In this document: positions 33,898 to 41,714 of the stretch, in pieces
Position numbering within the stretch: position 1 is the stretch's first letter
Layout: each line of letters starts with the position of its first letter
NCBI GenBank assembly: GCA_951812575.1
Contig: OX638322.1
Span: 5,088,501-5,152,500, forward strand
Origin: Candidatus Binatia bacterium
Lineage (GTDB): Bacteria; Desulfobacterota; Binatia; Bin18
DNA: 64,000 nucleotides
Reading direction: 5' to 3'
Position numbers and translations under genes: made by a program
Notes under the pieces: model-generated
The model's input: the letters and a program-made list of their open reading frames with translations, nothing else
What the model was told of the DNA's origin: nothing
The model's database searches: none

Positions 33898-34045
33898 GGT
33901 CTATAGGGCCTGTTGGGTCTCGGAGACTCAATGGACTCAATGGACTCAATGGACTCAATGGACTCAATGGACTCAATGGACTCAATGGACTCAATGGACT
34001 CAATGGACTCAATGGACTCAATGGACTCAATGGACCCTATAGACC
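33898..34045. repeat. Tandem 9-bp minisatellite flanked by an 11-bp inverted repeat
   Basis: Eleven exact copies of ATGGACTCA run from 33931 to 34029, with degenerate copies either side. The block is bracketed by GGTCTATAGGG (33898-33908) and its perfect complement CCCTATAGACC (34035-34045). The right arm contains the TAG stop of the minus-strand YD-repeat gene. The array lies between two convergent genes and could form a long stem-loop or vary in copy number. Confidence 0.95.
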
Positions 34046-35020
34046 CTCCTTGTCCCCGGTCCCTTCCTGCGGGTAATAGGTAACCGTCCGATACACTGCC
34101 TCGGCGGGTTCGAGGTAGCCCTCGTCATCGTCCGGAATCCACTCCTCAGTGACCTGTTTTACCCAATTCCCTTGGCCGTCGTACTCGTAGGTATAGACCT
34201 CTTTACGCTGAACAGCACCGTCCCTGTCAGACTCTACCCACTCCCGTTCATTCCCGTGCTCGTCATAGGCGTACACCCAGCGGGACGCCAGCGCTCCGCT
34301 TCGCCCGTGGGTGACCACGGTTTGTACTCTTCCATCTGCATTATACACATAGGTATTGCTTGAGATCGGAGAGCCATCGGCATCAGACAATGACCGTTTG
34401 GCGATCCGGCCTTCCCCATCGTAGGTAAAGCTCGCGCGGTGTAAAAAGGTTCCGTCCGGGTCGTGGTGATCGATGTGCGCCGGCTGCCCGTCTTCGGTGT
34501 ACGTATAGACATCTCGAAACCAGAGATCGCCATCCACGTCAGTACTCACCGCCTGTGTCAGACGGCCCGCCTCATCATAGGTATGGCTGGTCTGCCGCCA
34601 GAGCGTCCCCTGGGAGTTATACAACTGTTCGGTACTCAGCTTGCTCGCCCGGTTATAACTGCGGACGGCGCGGACCATCACTGCTCCGTCAGGCGCGTAC
34701 TCTATCCTTTCGGTGAGTGCTCCATCCCTGCCGTAATGAGTGATCGCCGTGAGTATCCGTTCGTCCTCAATCCACGTGTCCGGCTCGCCAGACGGATTCA
34801 CAAACAACACCCTATCCGTCTTCACGGTTTGGACAGCGCCAACCAGCGCACTGCTCGCACGGATTTCCTTCGCCCCCATAGCCGCAATGACGTCGGCCCA
34901 GGCGTAAGGAACGAGGAAGACAGGGAAAGAGAGACAGAGATAGAAGAGAAGAGAAGCAGGAGACAGCGGGCGCGGCATTGGTTTCGAGTCAGAGGCACGC
35001 CGCGTGCGAGAGGATTCCAT
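34037..35020 (-). CDS. Secreted YD/RHS-like repeat protein
   Basis: About 327 residues. A hydrophobic leader (SPASLLFYLCLSFPVFLVPY ending AWA) predicts export. The mature part is built of ~20-residue repeats of YD type: YDEAGRLTQAVSTDVDGDLW, YTEDGQPAHIDHHDPDG, YDGEGRIAKRS and YNADGRVQTVV. It is much smaller than RHS toxins and has no toxin tip, so it may be a binding or structural beta-sheet protein. Start uncertain (35020, 35053 or 34978), none with a good ribosome site. The stop codon lies in the inverted repeat bordering the minisatellite. Confidence 0.75.
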   Translation of the reverse strand: MESSRTRRASDSKPMPRPLSPASLLFYLCLSFPVFLVPYAWADVIAAMGAKEIRASSALVGAVQTVKTDRVLFVNPSGEPDTWIEDERILTAITHYGRDGALTERIEYAPDGAVMVRAVRSYNRASKLSTEQLYNSQGTLWRQTSHTYDEAGRLTQAVSTDVDGDLWFRDVYTYTEDGQPAHIDHHDPDGTFLHRASFTYDGEGRIAKRSLSDADGSPISSNTYVYNADGRVQTVVTHGRSGALASRWVYAYDEHGNEREWVESDRDGAVQRKEVYTYEYDGQGNWVKQVTEEWIPDDDEGYLEPAEAVYRTVTYYPQEGTGDKEGL

Positions 35021-35138
35021 CACGACTGGTCGTCTTCGGTCTTTCAAGTTCATAGGTCTGAAGCAGCATATCCCTTCTTTGCGTTCCTTGACACGTCCCT
35101 CGTCTTCGCAGAATAATCTCCTCACAGGAGGGGAATGT

Positions 35139-35927
35139 ATGCGTGACAATAGACTCAAAAAATCACTCAAGGCCGGGGACTTTGCGCTGGGGACGCTGGT
35201 GTGGGACCTCAAGAGCCGGGGGGCCATCCACACGCTGGCACAGGCCGGTATGGACTACATCATGATCTGCACCGAGCATTCGGCCTACAATCTGGAAACG
35301 GTGGTCGATCTGTGCGACTACGCCCATACGGCCGGTATGACCCCGGTGGTCCGCATCCCTGATCTTGAATATGAGCATGTGACGCGCCTGCTCGACTGCG
35401 GGTGCCAGAGCCTGATTGTGCCGCATGTCAAAACCGGGGCCGAGGTGCAACGATTCATGGAGCTGGCCAAATACCATCCCGAGGGGAAGCGCGGGACGGC
35501 CATCTATCTGGGAGCGAATACCGAATATGAAGACGTTGAGACACAGACGGCCATGCAGCACGCCAATGCCAACACCCTGCTCGGCGTGATCATCGAAACC
35601 AGAGAAGCCGTGGAGAATATGGACGAGATTCTGATTCCCGGCATTGATCTCTGCCTGGTCGGCTATCAAGACCTGGCCCAAAGTCTTGGCGCGCCGGGCC
35701 AATTCAAGAATCCCGAGTTGATCGAAGCGACCGCCAAGGTCAATGCACTGTGTCACGAGCGGGGCATCGCGACGGCTGCGGCAATGACTCAACTCGATAA
35801 TGTTCAGGCTATTGTCGATAGCGGTGCGCAATATCTGTTGTATGGCACCGATCTGATTCTGCTGCGCCGGGAAGCGCAGCGCGCCGCCGAGGCCCTTGCC
35901 CCATTTCGGAAAGGCGGGGCACGCTAG
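35139..35927 (+). CDS. HpcH/HpaI-family class II aldolase
   Basis: 262 residues, start with CAGGAGGGG upstream. Fold blocks of metal-dependent pyruvate aldolases: LGTLVWDLKSRGAIHTLAQA, GMDYIMICTEHSAYNLETV, the metal ligands in GVIIETREAVENMDEIL and GIDLCLVGYQDLAQSLG, and QYLLYGTDLILL. It probably cleaves or forms a 2-keto-3-deoxy acid (pyruvate plus aldehyde). First gene of a plus-strand group with an LLM flavin enzyme, an acetoacetate-decarboxylase-like protein and OsmC, hinting at a catabolic unit whose substrate I cannot name. Confidence 0.9.
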   Translation: MRDNRLKKSLKAGDFALGTLVWDLKSRGAIHTLAQAGMDYIMICTEHSAYNLETVVDLCDYAHTAGMTPVVRIPDLEYEHVTRLLDCGCQSLIVPHVKTGAEVQRFMELAKYHPEGKRGTAIYLGANTEYEDVETQTAMQHANANTLLGVIIETREAVENMDEILIPGIDLCLVGYQDLAQSLGAPGQFKNPELIEATAKVNALCHERGIATAAAMTQLDNVQAIVDSGAQYLLYGTDLILLRREAQRAAEALAPFRKGGAR

Positions 35928-35928
35928 A

Positions 35929-35953
35929 CGGGTTTCCTCTTTACGGAAACCCG
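35929..35953 (+). terminator. Hairpin after the aldolase gene, possible terminator or processing site
   Basis: CGGGTTTCC-TCTTTAC-GGAAACCCG gives a perfect 9-bp stem just after the aldolase stop codon. No T-run follows, so it may attenuate or stabilise mRNA between the aldolase and LLM genes rather than terminate fully. Confidence 0.45.
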
Positions 35954-36022
35954 GAATGTAGGATACACACGACAGGAAGTTGAGAGGCGTTCCGTCGTTC
36001 GTCAGCGTCAAAGGAGGTCAGC

Positions 36023-37135
36023 ATGAAGTTCGGTATTTTTTATGAGCTATCCGTTCCCCGGCCCTGGGACCAAGAGGCCGAGCGCAGCGTCTATATGAAT
36101 GCGCTGGAGCAAGTCCGCCTGGCCGACGAACTCGGCTTTGAGCAGGTCTGGGCGGTGGAGCATCACTTCCTGGAAGAATACTCCCACTGTTCGTCTCCCG
36201 AGCTTTTTCTGACGGCCTGCGCCATGCAGACCAAGCATATCAACGTCGGCCACGGCATCGTCATCTGCGTGCCGGAATTCAACCACCCGATTCGGATCGC
36301 CGAACGCGCAGCGGTGTTGGATATTTTATCCGGCGGACGGCTTCAGTTCGGGACCGGGCGGTCGGCAACCTGGACCGAGTTGGGAGGCTTTCGGGCCAGT
36401 CCGGACGAGACCAAGAAAAGCTGGGACGAGTTTGTCCACTGCATCCCGAAGATGTGGACCCAGGAACGCTTTGGCTATGAGGGCCAGTATTTCTCCATGC
36501 CGTCACGCGCGGTCCTGCCCAAACCCTACCAAAAGCCCCATCCGCCCATGTGGGTGGCCGTCACCAGTCCGGGCACCGAGCTTGACGCCGCGGACCGCGG
36601 CATTGGCTGTCTGGGGGTGACCTTTACCAGCTTTGCCGAGCAGGAAGCCAAGGTCAAAGAGTATCGTCGCCGGGTGCAGAACTGCAATCCGGTCGGCTCG
36701 TTTGTGAATAACCAGGTCGCGACCGTCAATTTTCTGTACTGCCACCCGGACAATGAAACCGGTGCAAAAACCGGCATGAACATGATCCGCCATTTCAATT
36801 ACATGGCGGCCCAGCTGGATATGGCAAAAGAGGCTTACCCGGCCAAATCCTATCCAGCCGCCGGTCTGCTGCCTTCCCTGCGGCGTCAGGCGTCCAGCCC
36901 CGGTGATCAGTTCAAAGCCCCGGAGGGGATCGCGGTCGGGAATCCCGAACATCTCATCGGTGAGCTGAAAAAGTGGGAAGCCAGCGGTGTGGACCGAGTC
37001 AATTTCCTCCTCAACGCCGCCGAGATCATTCCGCAGGCCCAGGTCCTCGACAGTCTGCGGCTGTTTGCCCAGGAAGTCATGCCAGCGTTTGCCGACTCGC
37101 AGCCGCAACGCGCCGTCGCGGGAGGAGCCAGCTAA
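36023..37135 (+). CDS. LLM-class flavin-dependent oxidoreductase (luciferase-like)
   Basis: 370-residue TIM-barrel flavin monooxygenase family member with AAAGGAGG upstream. Family blocks: MKFGIFYELSVPRPWDQEAE, ADELGFEQVWAVEHHFLEEY, GHGIVICVPEFNHPIRIAER, VLDILSGGRLQFGTGRSA, and PYQKPHPPMWVAVTSPGT. Uses FMNH2 supplied by a separate reductase, or F420 in some relatives, to oxidise an organic substrate. Its stop TAA overlaps the next start (TAATG), so it is coupled to the decarboxylase-like gene. Confidence 0.9.
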   Translation: MKFGIFYELSVPRPWDQEAERSVYMNALEQVRLADELGFEQVWAVEHHFLEEYSHCSSPELFLTACAMQTKHINVGHGIVICVPEFNHPIRIAERAAVLDILSGGRLQFGTGRSATWTELGGFRASPDETKKSWDEFVHCIPKMWTQERFGYEGQYFSMPSRAVLPKPYQKPHPPMWVAVTSPGTELDAADRGIGCLGVTFTSFAEQEAKVKEYRRRVQNCNPVGSFVNNQVATVNFLYCHPDNETGAKTGMNMIRHFNYMAAQLDMAKEAYPAKSYPAAGLLPSLRRQASSPGDQFKAPEGIAVGNPEHLIGELKKWEASGVDRVNFLLNAAEIIPQAQVLDSLRLFAQEVMPAFADSQPQRAVAGGAS

Positions 37136-37887
37136 TGCCGGTGTTTGGGAAACAGGACGTTGAAGCCACCGCCGCCCAAGCGCCGCTGATGAGCGGCCTT
37201 GATACCGATGCCTGGGAGCTCAAAGGCGCAGAGATTCTTCAGCTCAGTTATGAAATTGCCGAGGAGCCAGCGGAATGGCTCATTCCGCCCGCTCTCCACC
37301 CGAGTATTCCGCCGTATGCCACGTTCTCGGTCATGCATTATCCCGACAGCCCGGTCGGGCCGTTCGCACTCGCCCAGGTCCGCATCATCGTTCGGGCCGG
37401 GATCCGGCCCCGCGGCTACCTCCTGCACGCCTATGCTAGCACCGAACAGGCGGTGGGCGAATTACAGGCGCGCTGGGGGTTCACGGTCGAGACCGCCGCG
37501 GTCTCGCTCCAGCCACGCCACGACCGGGTGATTGGGCGGGTTGAACGCGACGGCGATACGCTCCTGGAGATCGAGTTGGAGAACCCCGAGCATATCTCAG
37601 GCGCGGATATTACCTATCTCGACAGCCTGCATTTGGCTCGGGTTCAGGACCAGGACAAGCCGGTCATTGTCCAGGTTGACCCGGAATACGTGTTTCAGGC
37701 TGCGCAGCGCGGCAAACCCCGCCTCCTCACCTTCAAAGCCGGCGCCTGGGGGGACTCCGGGCGGTTGCAGTGCACGACTCCGATTATTGCGACCATGACA
37801 AAAAGTGATACCGACCTGCCCCAGCTCCGCTTCGCCCTTGATCCCTCCCTGCCCGCCGCCCAAGGCAGCCGCAGACTCGCGGCGTAA
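37135..37887 (+). CDS. Acetoacetate decarboxylase-like family protein
   Basis: 250 residues, coupled to the LLM gene and preceded by GGGAGGAG. The middle section YPDSPVGPFALAQVRIIVRA followed by RPRGYLLHAYASTEQAV resembles acetoacetate decarboxylase-fold proteins, where a beta-barrel forms around a Schiff-base lysine. I cannot place that lysine with confidence: the Lys-Lys pair of true decarboxylases is not obvious, so this may be a non-decarboxylating member. Role in the cluster unknown. Confidence 0.7.
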   Translation: MPVFGKQDVEATAAQAPLMSGLDTDAWELKGAEILQLSYEIAEEPAEWLIPPALHPSIPPYATFSVMHYPDSPVGPFALAQVRIIVRAGIRPRGYLLHAYASTEQAVGELQARWGFTVETAAVSLQPRHDRVIGRVERDGDTLLEIELENPEHISGADITYLDSLHLARVQDQDKPVIVQVDPEYVFQAAQRGKPRLLTFKAGAWGDSGRLQCTTPIIATMTKSDTDLPQLRFALDPSLPAAQGSRRLAA

Positions 37888-37899
37888 AGGATACACTTC

Positions 37900-38376
37900 A
37901 TGTCTGATGTCACATTCAAGGTTTCAGGACAGTCGGAATCACCGGCTCGCTTGGCCGTTCAGGTCAGAGGGTTTGAGCTAATCGTTGACGAGCCGCCGGG
38001 CCTCGGCGGGGATGACGAGGGACCGAATCCGGTTGAGTATATCCTGGCCGGCTTGGCCGGCTGTCTCAATGTGATGGGGCATATTATTGCCAAAGAAATG
38101 GGCTTTACGATTCGATCCCTGACCATCGATGCGGCCGGTCCGCTCAATCCGAGAAAACTACTCGGCAAACAGACGGATGACCGGGCTGGATACAAAAACA
38201 TTGACGTCACGCTCAACGTTGATGCCGATGTGGATCAAGCTACCCTGGACCAATGGCTGGCAACCATAGAGACGCGCTGTCCGGTCTCGGACAATCTGAT
38301 GAACCTCACTCCGGTGGCGGTTCGGGCGCAGTCAGCCGTGCAGTCGGAACACGGCACGGAATCCCCCTCACCCTAG
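37900..38376 (+). CDS. OsmC-family protein
   Basis: 158-residue OsmC/Ohr-fold protein. Core blocks: VDEPPGLGGDDEGPNPVEYI, LAGLAGCLNVMGHIIAKEMG with the first catalytic Cys, and IETRCPVSDNLMNLTPV with the second Cys. These predict thiol-dependent peroxide reduction. The last five residues and the TAG stop come from a C/T-rich dispersed repeat (38363-38402), so the native C-terminus was altered. Follows the decarboxylase-like gene by 12 nt. Confidence 0.9.
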   Translation: MSDVTFKVSGQSESPARLAVQVRGFELIVDEPPGLGGDDEGPNPVEYILAGLAGCLNVMGHIIAKEMGFTIRSLTIDAAGPLNPRKLLGKQTDDRAGYKNIDVTLNVDADVDQATLDQWLATIETRCPVSDNLMNLTPVAVRAQSAVQSEHGTESPSP

Positions 38377-38440
38377 CCCTCTCCCGCCAGGGGAGAGGGA
38401 ACACAAATGGTGTCGGACAGCCACAGGGGGCTGTCCCTAC
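38363..38440. repeat. Two dispersed repeats between osmC-like and sppA genes
   Basis: 38363-38402 (CCCCCTCACCCTAGCCCT then CTCCCGCCAGGGGAGAGGG) is a hairpin element also seen at 48437, 55723 and 63705. 38415-38440 (GGACAGCCACAGGGGGCTG then TCCCTAC) is a member of the GTAGGGGCA family. They provide the stop codons of the OsmC gene (TAG, plus strand) and sppA (TAG, minus strand). Confidence 0.88.
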
Positions 38441-40203
38441 CAGGCTGTTTCCCAGTGGGGCGTCGTCAATACGCCCGGCTCGGACCATAGACCAAGACGC
38501 TGTCCCATCTGGATAACGGGTCGGACGGCTTGCATGACCTGGCGTAGCGCCACTGTGGTCGGACTGGCCGCGGCGTCCTCTCGGCCCTGAAGGCGAGACA
38601 GGACTGTTTCAACGAGTGTTTTCTGTTCGGGAAAGAGTTTGACCTGCACCGGCGTATCGGCCTCAATCCCCGCCGCTTGTTTTGCTAGACTCAGCGCCAC
38701 CGGGAAGCCGCCTAACTCGTCGACCAGACCAATACCCTTGGCATCTTCACCCGTCCAAATCCGACCTTTTGCCACGGCGTGTACCTGTTCCTGGGTGAGG
38801 CCCCTTCCCTGGGCAACTTTCTGCGTAAAATCCTCGTACACATGATCGAGCCAGACCGTGATCCGTTGCCACTGCTGGGGCGTATAATCGAGCGAGCTGG
38901 ACCACATGGTGGCATTGGTACTGGTATGTACCTCGTCCGATGAGATGCCGATTTTTTCCATAAGTTCAGCGGTGAGCATCTTCCCACCGACTACGCCGAT
39001 GGAGCCGGTGATCGTACCGGGCTGAGCCACAATTTTATCCGCAGCCACAGCCACAAAATAGCCGCCCGATCCGGCCACGTTGCCCATGGACACAATGACC
39101 GGTTTACCCGCCTCCTTGGCTCGGACGGTCTCACGCCAAATCGTATCCGAGGCAACATAGGAGCCACCCGGACTGTCAACCCGAAACAGAATGGCCCTCA
39201 CCGTGTCGTCCTGCACGGCATCCCGAAACGCCGCCGATACAGAATCCGATCCCATTGTCGGCCCGCTCAGCGCGGCGCTGTATTCGCTTTTGCCGCGATG
39301 CACCCCACCGACGCCATAAATGAGCGCAATGGCCTCCTCTCCGTTGTGCGGGCGACCCATCTGGCGCAGATAGGTCAACAACCCAACACGTTCTGCCCCT
39401 TCACCAAGATCATCTTCGATGATGGCCTGGACTTCATCCCGATACGCCAGCCCGTCAACCAGGTTTTCCGCTAGGGCACGCGCGCCGAGAAACGGCCCAC
39501 GGTCAACCAGGGCTCGGACGGCGTCAGCTTCCAAGCCGCGACCAGCAGCGATGCCCTGCACGATCTGGCCGAACTGGGATTCGATAATCTGGAGGATCGC
39601 CTCACGATGGGGTTGGGTGTATTTTTTTTCGGTGAACATATTCAGCGCGTTTTTATACTCATAGCGGTGGTCCATACGGGGCGAGAGCCCCAGCTTTTCC
39701 AGTGTCCCGCTGACGAATGCCGATTCTGCCATCAGGCCGGTGAGACCAATGTCCCCGGACGGCTGGAGATAAATGCGATCAAAGGCGGTAGCCAGATAAT
39801 ACGCGCCATTGCCAGGCCCGAACTCGCCGAAGGTCTCGGCATAGGCAACGGTCGGCTTGCCACTTTCCCGAAAGGCACCGACGGCATCCCGAACCTCTTG
39901 GATTTCCGCCAGGCCCATACGCGGAGTGCCCGCGCGCGCAACCAGGGCCAGGACGCGCTCATCGGTAGCCGCCTGTTGCAGCGCGTCAACAATATCCCGG
40001 ACCGACACGGTCCGTTCCATGAGGACGCTCGCCAGCGGATCGGTGGGAATATACTCGGCAAACTCGCGCTCGAAGTCGATCTCAAGCACGATGCGCTCCG
40101 GCAGACTCTCTTGACTCATCAGGGTAGTAATAACGCCGACAATCGCCATAACGACGACCCACGCGCCAATCAGCATGAGCGTCCGTCCCAGAAACTTTTT
40201 CAT
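38437..40203 (-). CDS. sppA: Signal peptide peptidase SppA, long (67K) type
   Basis: Membrane-anchored serine protease that degrades cleaved signal peptides. 588 residues with an N-terminal anchor (LMLIGAWVVVMAIVGVITTL). Two tandem crotonase-like repeats are present. The first carries the catalytic Lys in YEYKNALNMFTEKKYT; the second carries the nucleophilic Ser in GNVAGSGGYFVAVAADKI, followed by TGSIGVVGGKM. The start ATG 40201-40203 has GAGGGAAG upstream and matches the family; an in-frame GTG further upstream is not needed. The stop codon is contributed by a dispersed repeat. Confidence 0.94.
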   Translation of the reverse strand: MKKFLGRTLMLIGAWVVVMAIVGVITTLMSQESLPERIVLEIDFEREFAEYIPTDPLASVLMERTVSVRDIVDALQQAATDERVLALVARAGTPRMGLAEIQEVRDAVGAFRESGKPTVAYAETFGEFGPGNGAYYLATAFDRIYLQPSGDIGLTGLMAESAFVSGTLEKLGLSPRMDHRYEYKNALNMFTEKKYTQPHREAILQIIESQFGQIVQGIAAGRGLEADAVRALVDRGPFLGARALAENLVDGLAYRDEVQAIIEDDLGEGAERVGLLTYLRQMGRPHNGEEAIALIYGVGGVHRGKSEYSAALSGPTMGSDSVSAAFRDAVQDDTVRAILFRVDSPGGSYVASDTIWRETVRAKEAGKPVIVSMGNVAGSGGYFVAVAADKIVAQPGTITGSIGVVGGKMLTAELMEKIGISSDEVHTSTNATMWSSSLDYTPQQWQRITVWLDHVYEDFTQKVAQGRGLTQEQVHAVAKGRIWTGEDAKGIGLVDELGGFPVALSLAKQAAGIEADTPVQVKLFPEQKTLVETVLSRLQGREDAAASPTTVALRQVMQAVRPVIQMGQRLGLWSEPGVLTTPHWETAW

Positions 40204-40229
40204 ATTATCTTCCCTCGCTTGATCTTCCA

Positions 40230-40646
40230 CTAACTCACTTCGGGCGGCGTCGGCTCAAGCGTACCTCGCGTTTCTCCGTAGGGCCAGGGCAACCGGATCG
40301 GCTCGCCGGCACGATTAAAAATTTCGACCGGAGTTTCCAGGACGGCAATTGCTTGCATCTCTTCCTCACCGGTTGTGCAGATTTTGTGCGGGGTGTAGGC
40401 GGGAACAGTCAGGACGCTGTTGGGTCCGAAATCGATCTGCTGCCCATCCACCTGACACCAGCCTGTTCCCTTGAGAACAATAAGAATCTCTTCGCCCGAA
40501 TGATAGTGCGTCGGGGTCGGCTTACCCGGTTGTGAGGTCTGCATCCAGATTTCAACGTTACGAGAATCCTCCTTCACCAAGGTCTGGTGAATAACCGCAG
40601 GGTGAATGAATTTTTCGATGCCGGAAATTTTCCGCATGGAATACAT
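40230..40646 (-). CDS. Cupin-domain protein
   Basis: 138 residues. A single cupin barrel: motif 1 PTHYHSGEEILIVLKGTG supplies H-x-H-x(3)-E metal ligands, motif 2 VLTVPAYTPHKI the later His. The N-terminal MRKISGIEKFIHPAVIHQTL precedes the barrel. Metal-binding and small-molecule binding or isomerase functions are possible; no specific substrate can be assigned. 26 nt upstream of the sppA start on the same strand, so probably co-transcribed. Confidence 0.85.
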   Translation of the reverse strand: MYSMRKISGIEKFIHPAVIHQTLVKEDSRNVEIWMQTSQPGKPTPTHYHSGEEILIVLKGTGWCQVDGQQIDFGPNSVLTVPAYTPHKICTTGEEEMQAIAVLETPVEIFNRAGEPIRLPWPYGETRGTLEPTPPEVS

Positions 40647-40873
40647 GGCTGCGCCCTCCCTCTTTTTATCTCAGTGTACCGTCATACGAAGAGACACGGG
40701 TAACGGTAGCAAAGAAGAGGAAAAACGCCAATCAACAGGAAGCGGTATTACCTGGCACGTTGGGCAAGCGCTCCAGAGCGGGACGATCCTTATAGGTCGT
40801 ACCCCAACCTACGGTTGCCGCAAACGGAACAGCGAGCAGCCTTTGGGCAAACGAAAGAAAAAGGAGACCAGCC

Positions 40874-41392
40874 ATGTTCGTTGCCACGCTCAATCGTCCG
40901 CTCGCCACGACTATCACCGGCTCCCTGCCGCGACCCGAACGGTTTACGCTCAACCTTGCTGGCCGTCCTATGTCCTCAGCCTTGTCGGGCGATTATCAGT
41001 TTCACGAGCAGTCTATTGATACGGTTGCCAGTTGTATCAGCGATCAACGCCGGGCCGGGATCGATATCATGACGGATGGCGATATGCGATTTGGTCGGGA
41101 TATCGGCGGTCGGGCGTGGTCTGGCTATATCTTTGATCGGGTGGAGGGCCTGTCGCCCGGCGCGTTGCGCTCCCTCCCGTTCGGCGGCGCTCCGCGGGAA
41201 CTCCAACCCGGCGATATCTTTCATGAGATTATGGTGACCCGCTTACCGCCCACCGTCACGGGGCCGGTAAGCGCCGGCAGCCTCGAGTACGATATCGCCC
41301 GGAAAACCGCTCAGGGGCTGGCCGAACGGCCGGTGAAATTTGGCGCCTGCTCAGCCCAGGTGGTCGATATGCTCGTGATTAACGAGCATTAA
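40874..41392 (+). pseudogene. Truncated MetE/UROD-like methyltransferase (N-terminal half)
   Basis: 172 residues with AAGGAG upstream. The sequence follows cobalamin-independent methionine synthase-like proteins: TTITGSLPRPERF, RAGIDIMTDGDMRFGRDIGG and VKFGACSAQVVDMLVINEH. It then ends in TAA where the family continues for about 200 residues with the zinc-binding His/Cys/Glu. A further in-frame-like piece (41394-41492, MVALAQGVNIVRRELGL...) follows but does not match the expected continuation. I read it as a decayed gene, although the truncated protein could still be made. Confidence 0.7.
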
Positions 41393-41504
41393 AATGGTGG
41401 CCCTCGCGCAAGGCGTCAACATCGTCCGGCGCGAGCTTGGGCTGACCCCTGCCGTTGTTCCTGTCGAGGCGAGAAACCTGGCGTATTTGTAAAGAGGGGA
41501 GACA

Positions 41505-41714
41505 ATGCCTTTCAGACCTATCGATTACACGGCCGACACGCGTTTCAGCTATGGCCGTAAGCTTTTGACTCATCGCATCAGAATAGCCACGCTCGTCATG
41601 GACACGGGTTCCGAAGGACCTCCTTCCCGTCCCCTGAGGTACTCCTTTCTCCGCTGTCTGAGCATGCTAAAAGGTGAGAGTATGAATATCCGAACTGAGA
41701 TGCTGGAGCTATGA
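41505..41714 (+). CDS. Small protein of unknown function upstream of the BVMO gene
   Basis: 69 codons with AGAGGGGAG seven nt before the ATG. Its TGA overlaps the monooxygenase ATG (ATGA). The product, MPFRPIDYTADTRFSYGRKL..., has no recognised domain, signal or membrane segment. It may be the translated remnant of a deleted gene kept for coupling, or a leader frame. Support is only the ribosome site and the overlap. Confidence 0.4.
   Translation: MPFRPIDYTADTRFSYGRKLLTHRIRIATLVMDTGSEGPPSRPLRYSFLRCLSMLKGESMNIRTEMLEL

Noticed and set aside
33931..34029. Possible CRISPR array
   Set aside because: The repeats are 9 bp and directly abutting, with no unique spacers and no cas genes; it is a minisatellite.
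27757..38376. Further selenocysteine candidates among Cys-redox genes (tlpA-like, DCC, GST, OsmC)
   Set aside because: All have ordinary Cys codons at their active sites; only the ArsC-like gene has UGA.
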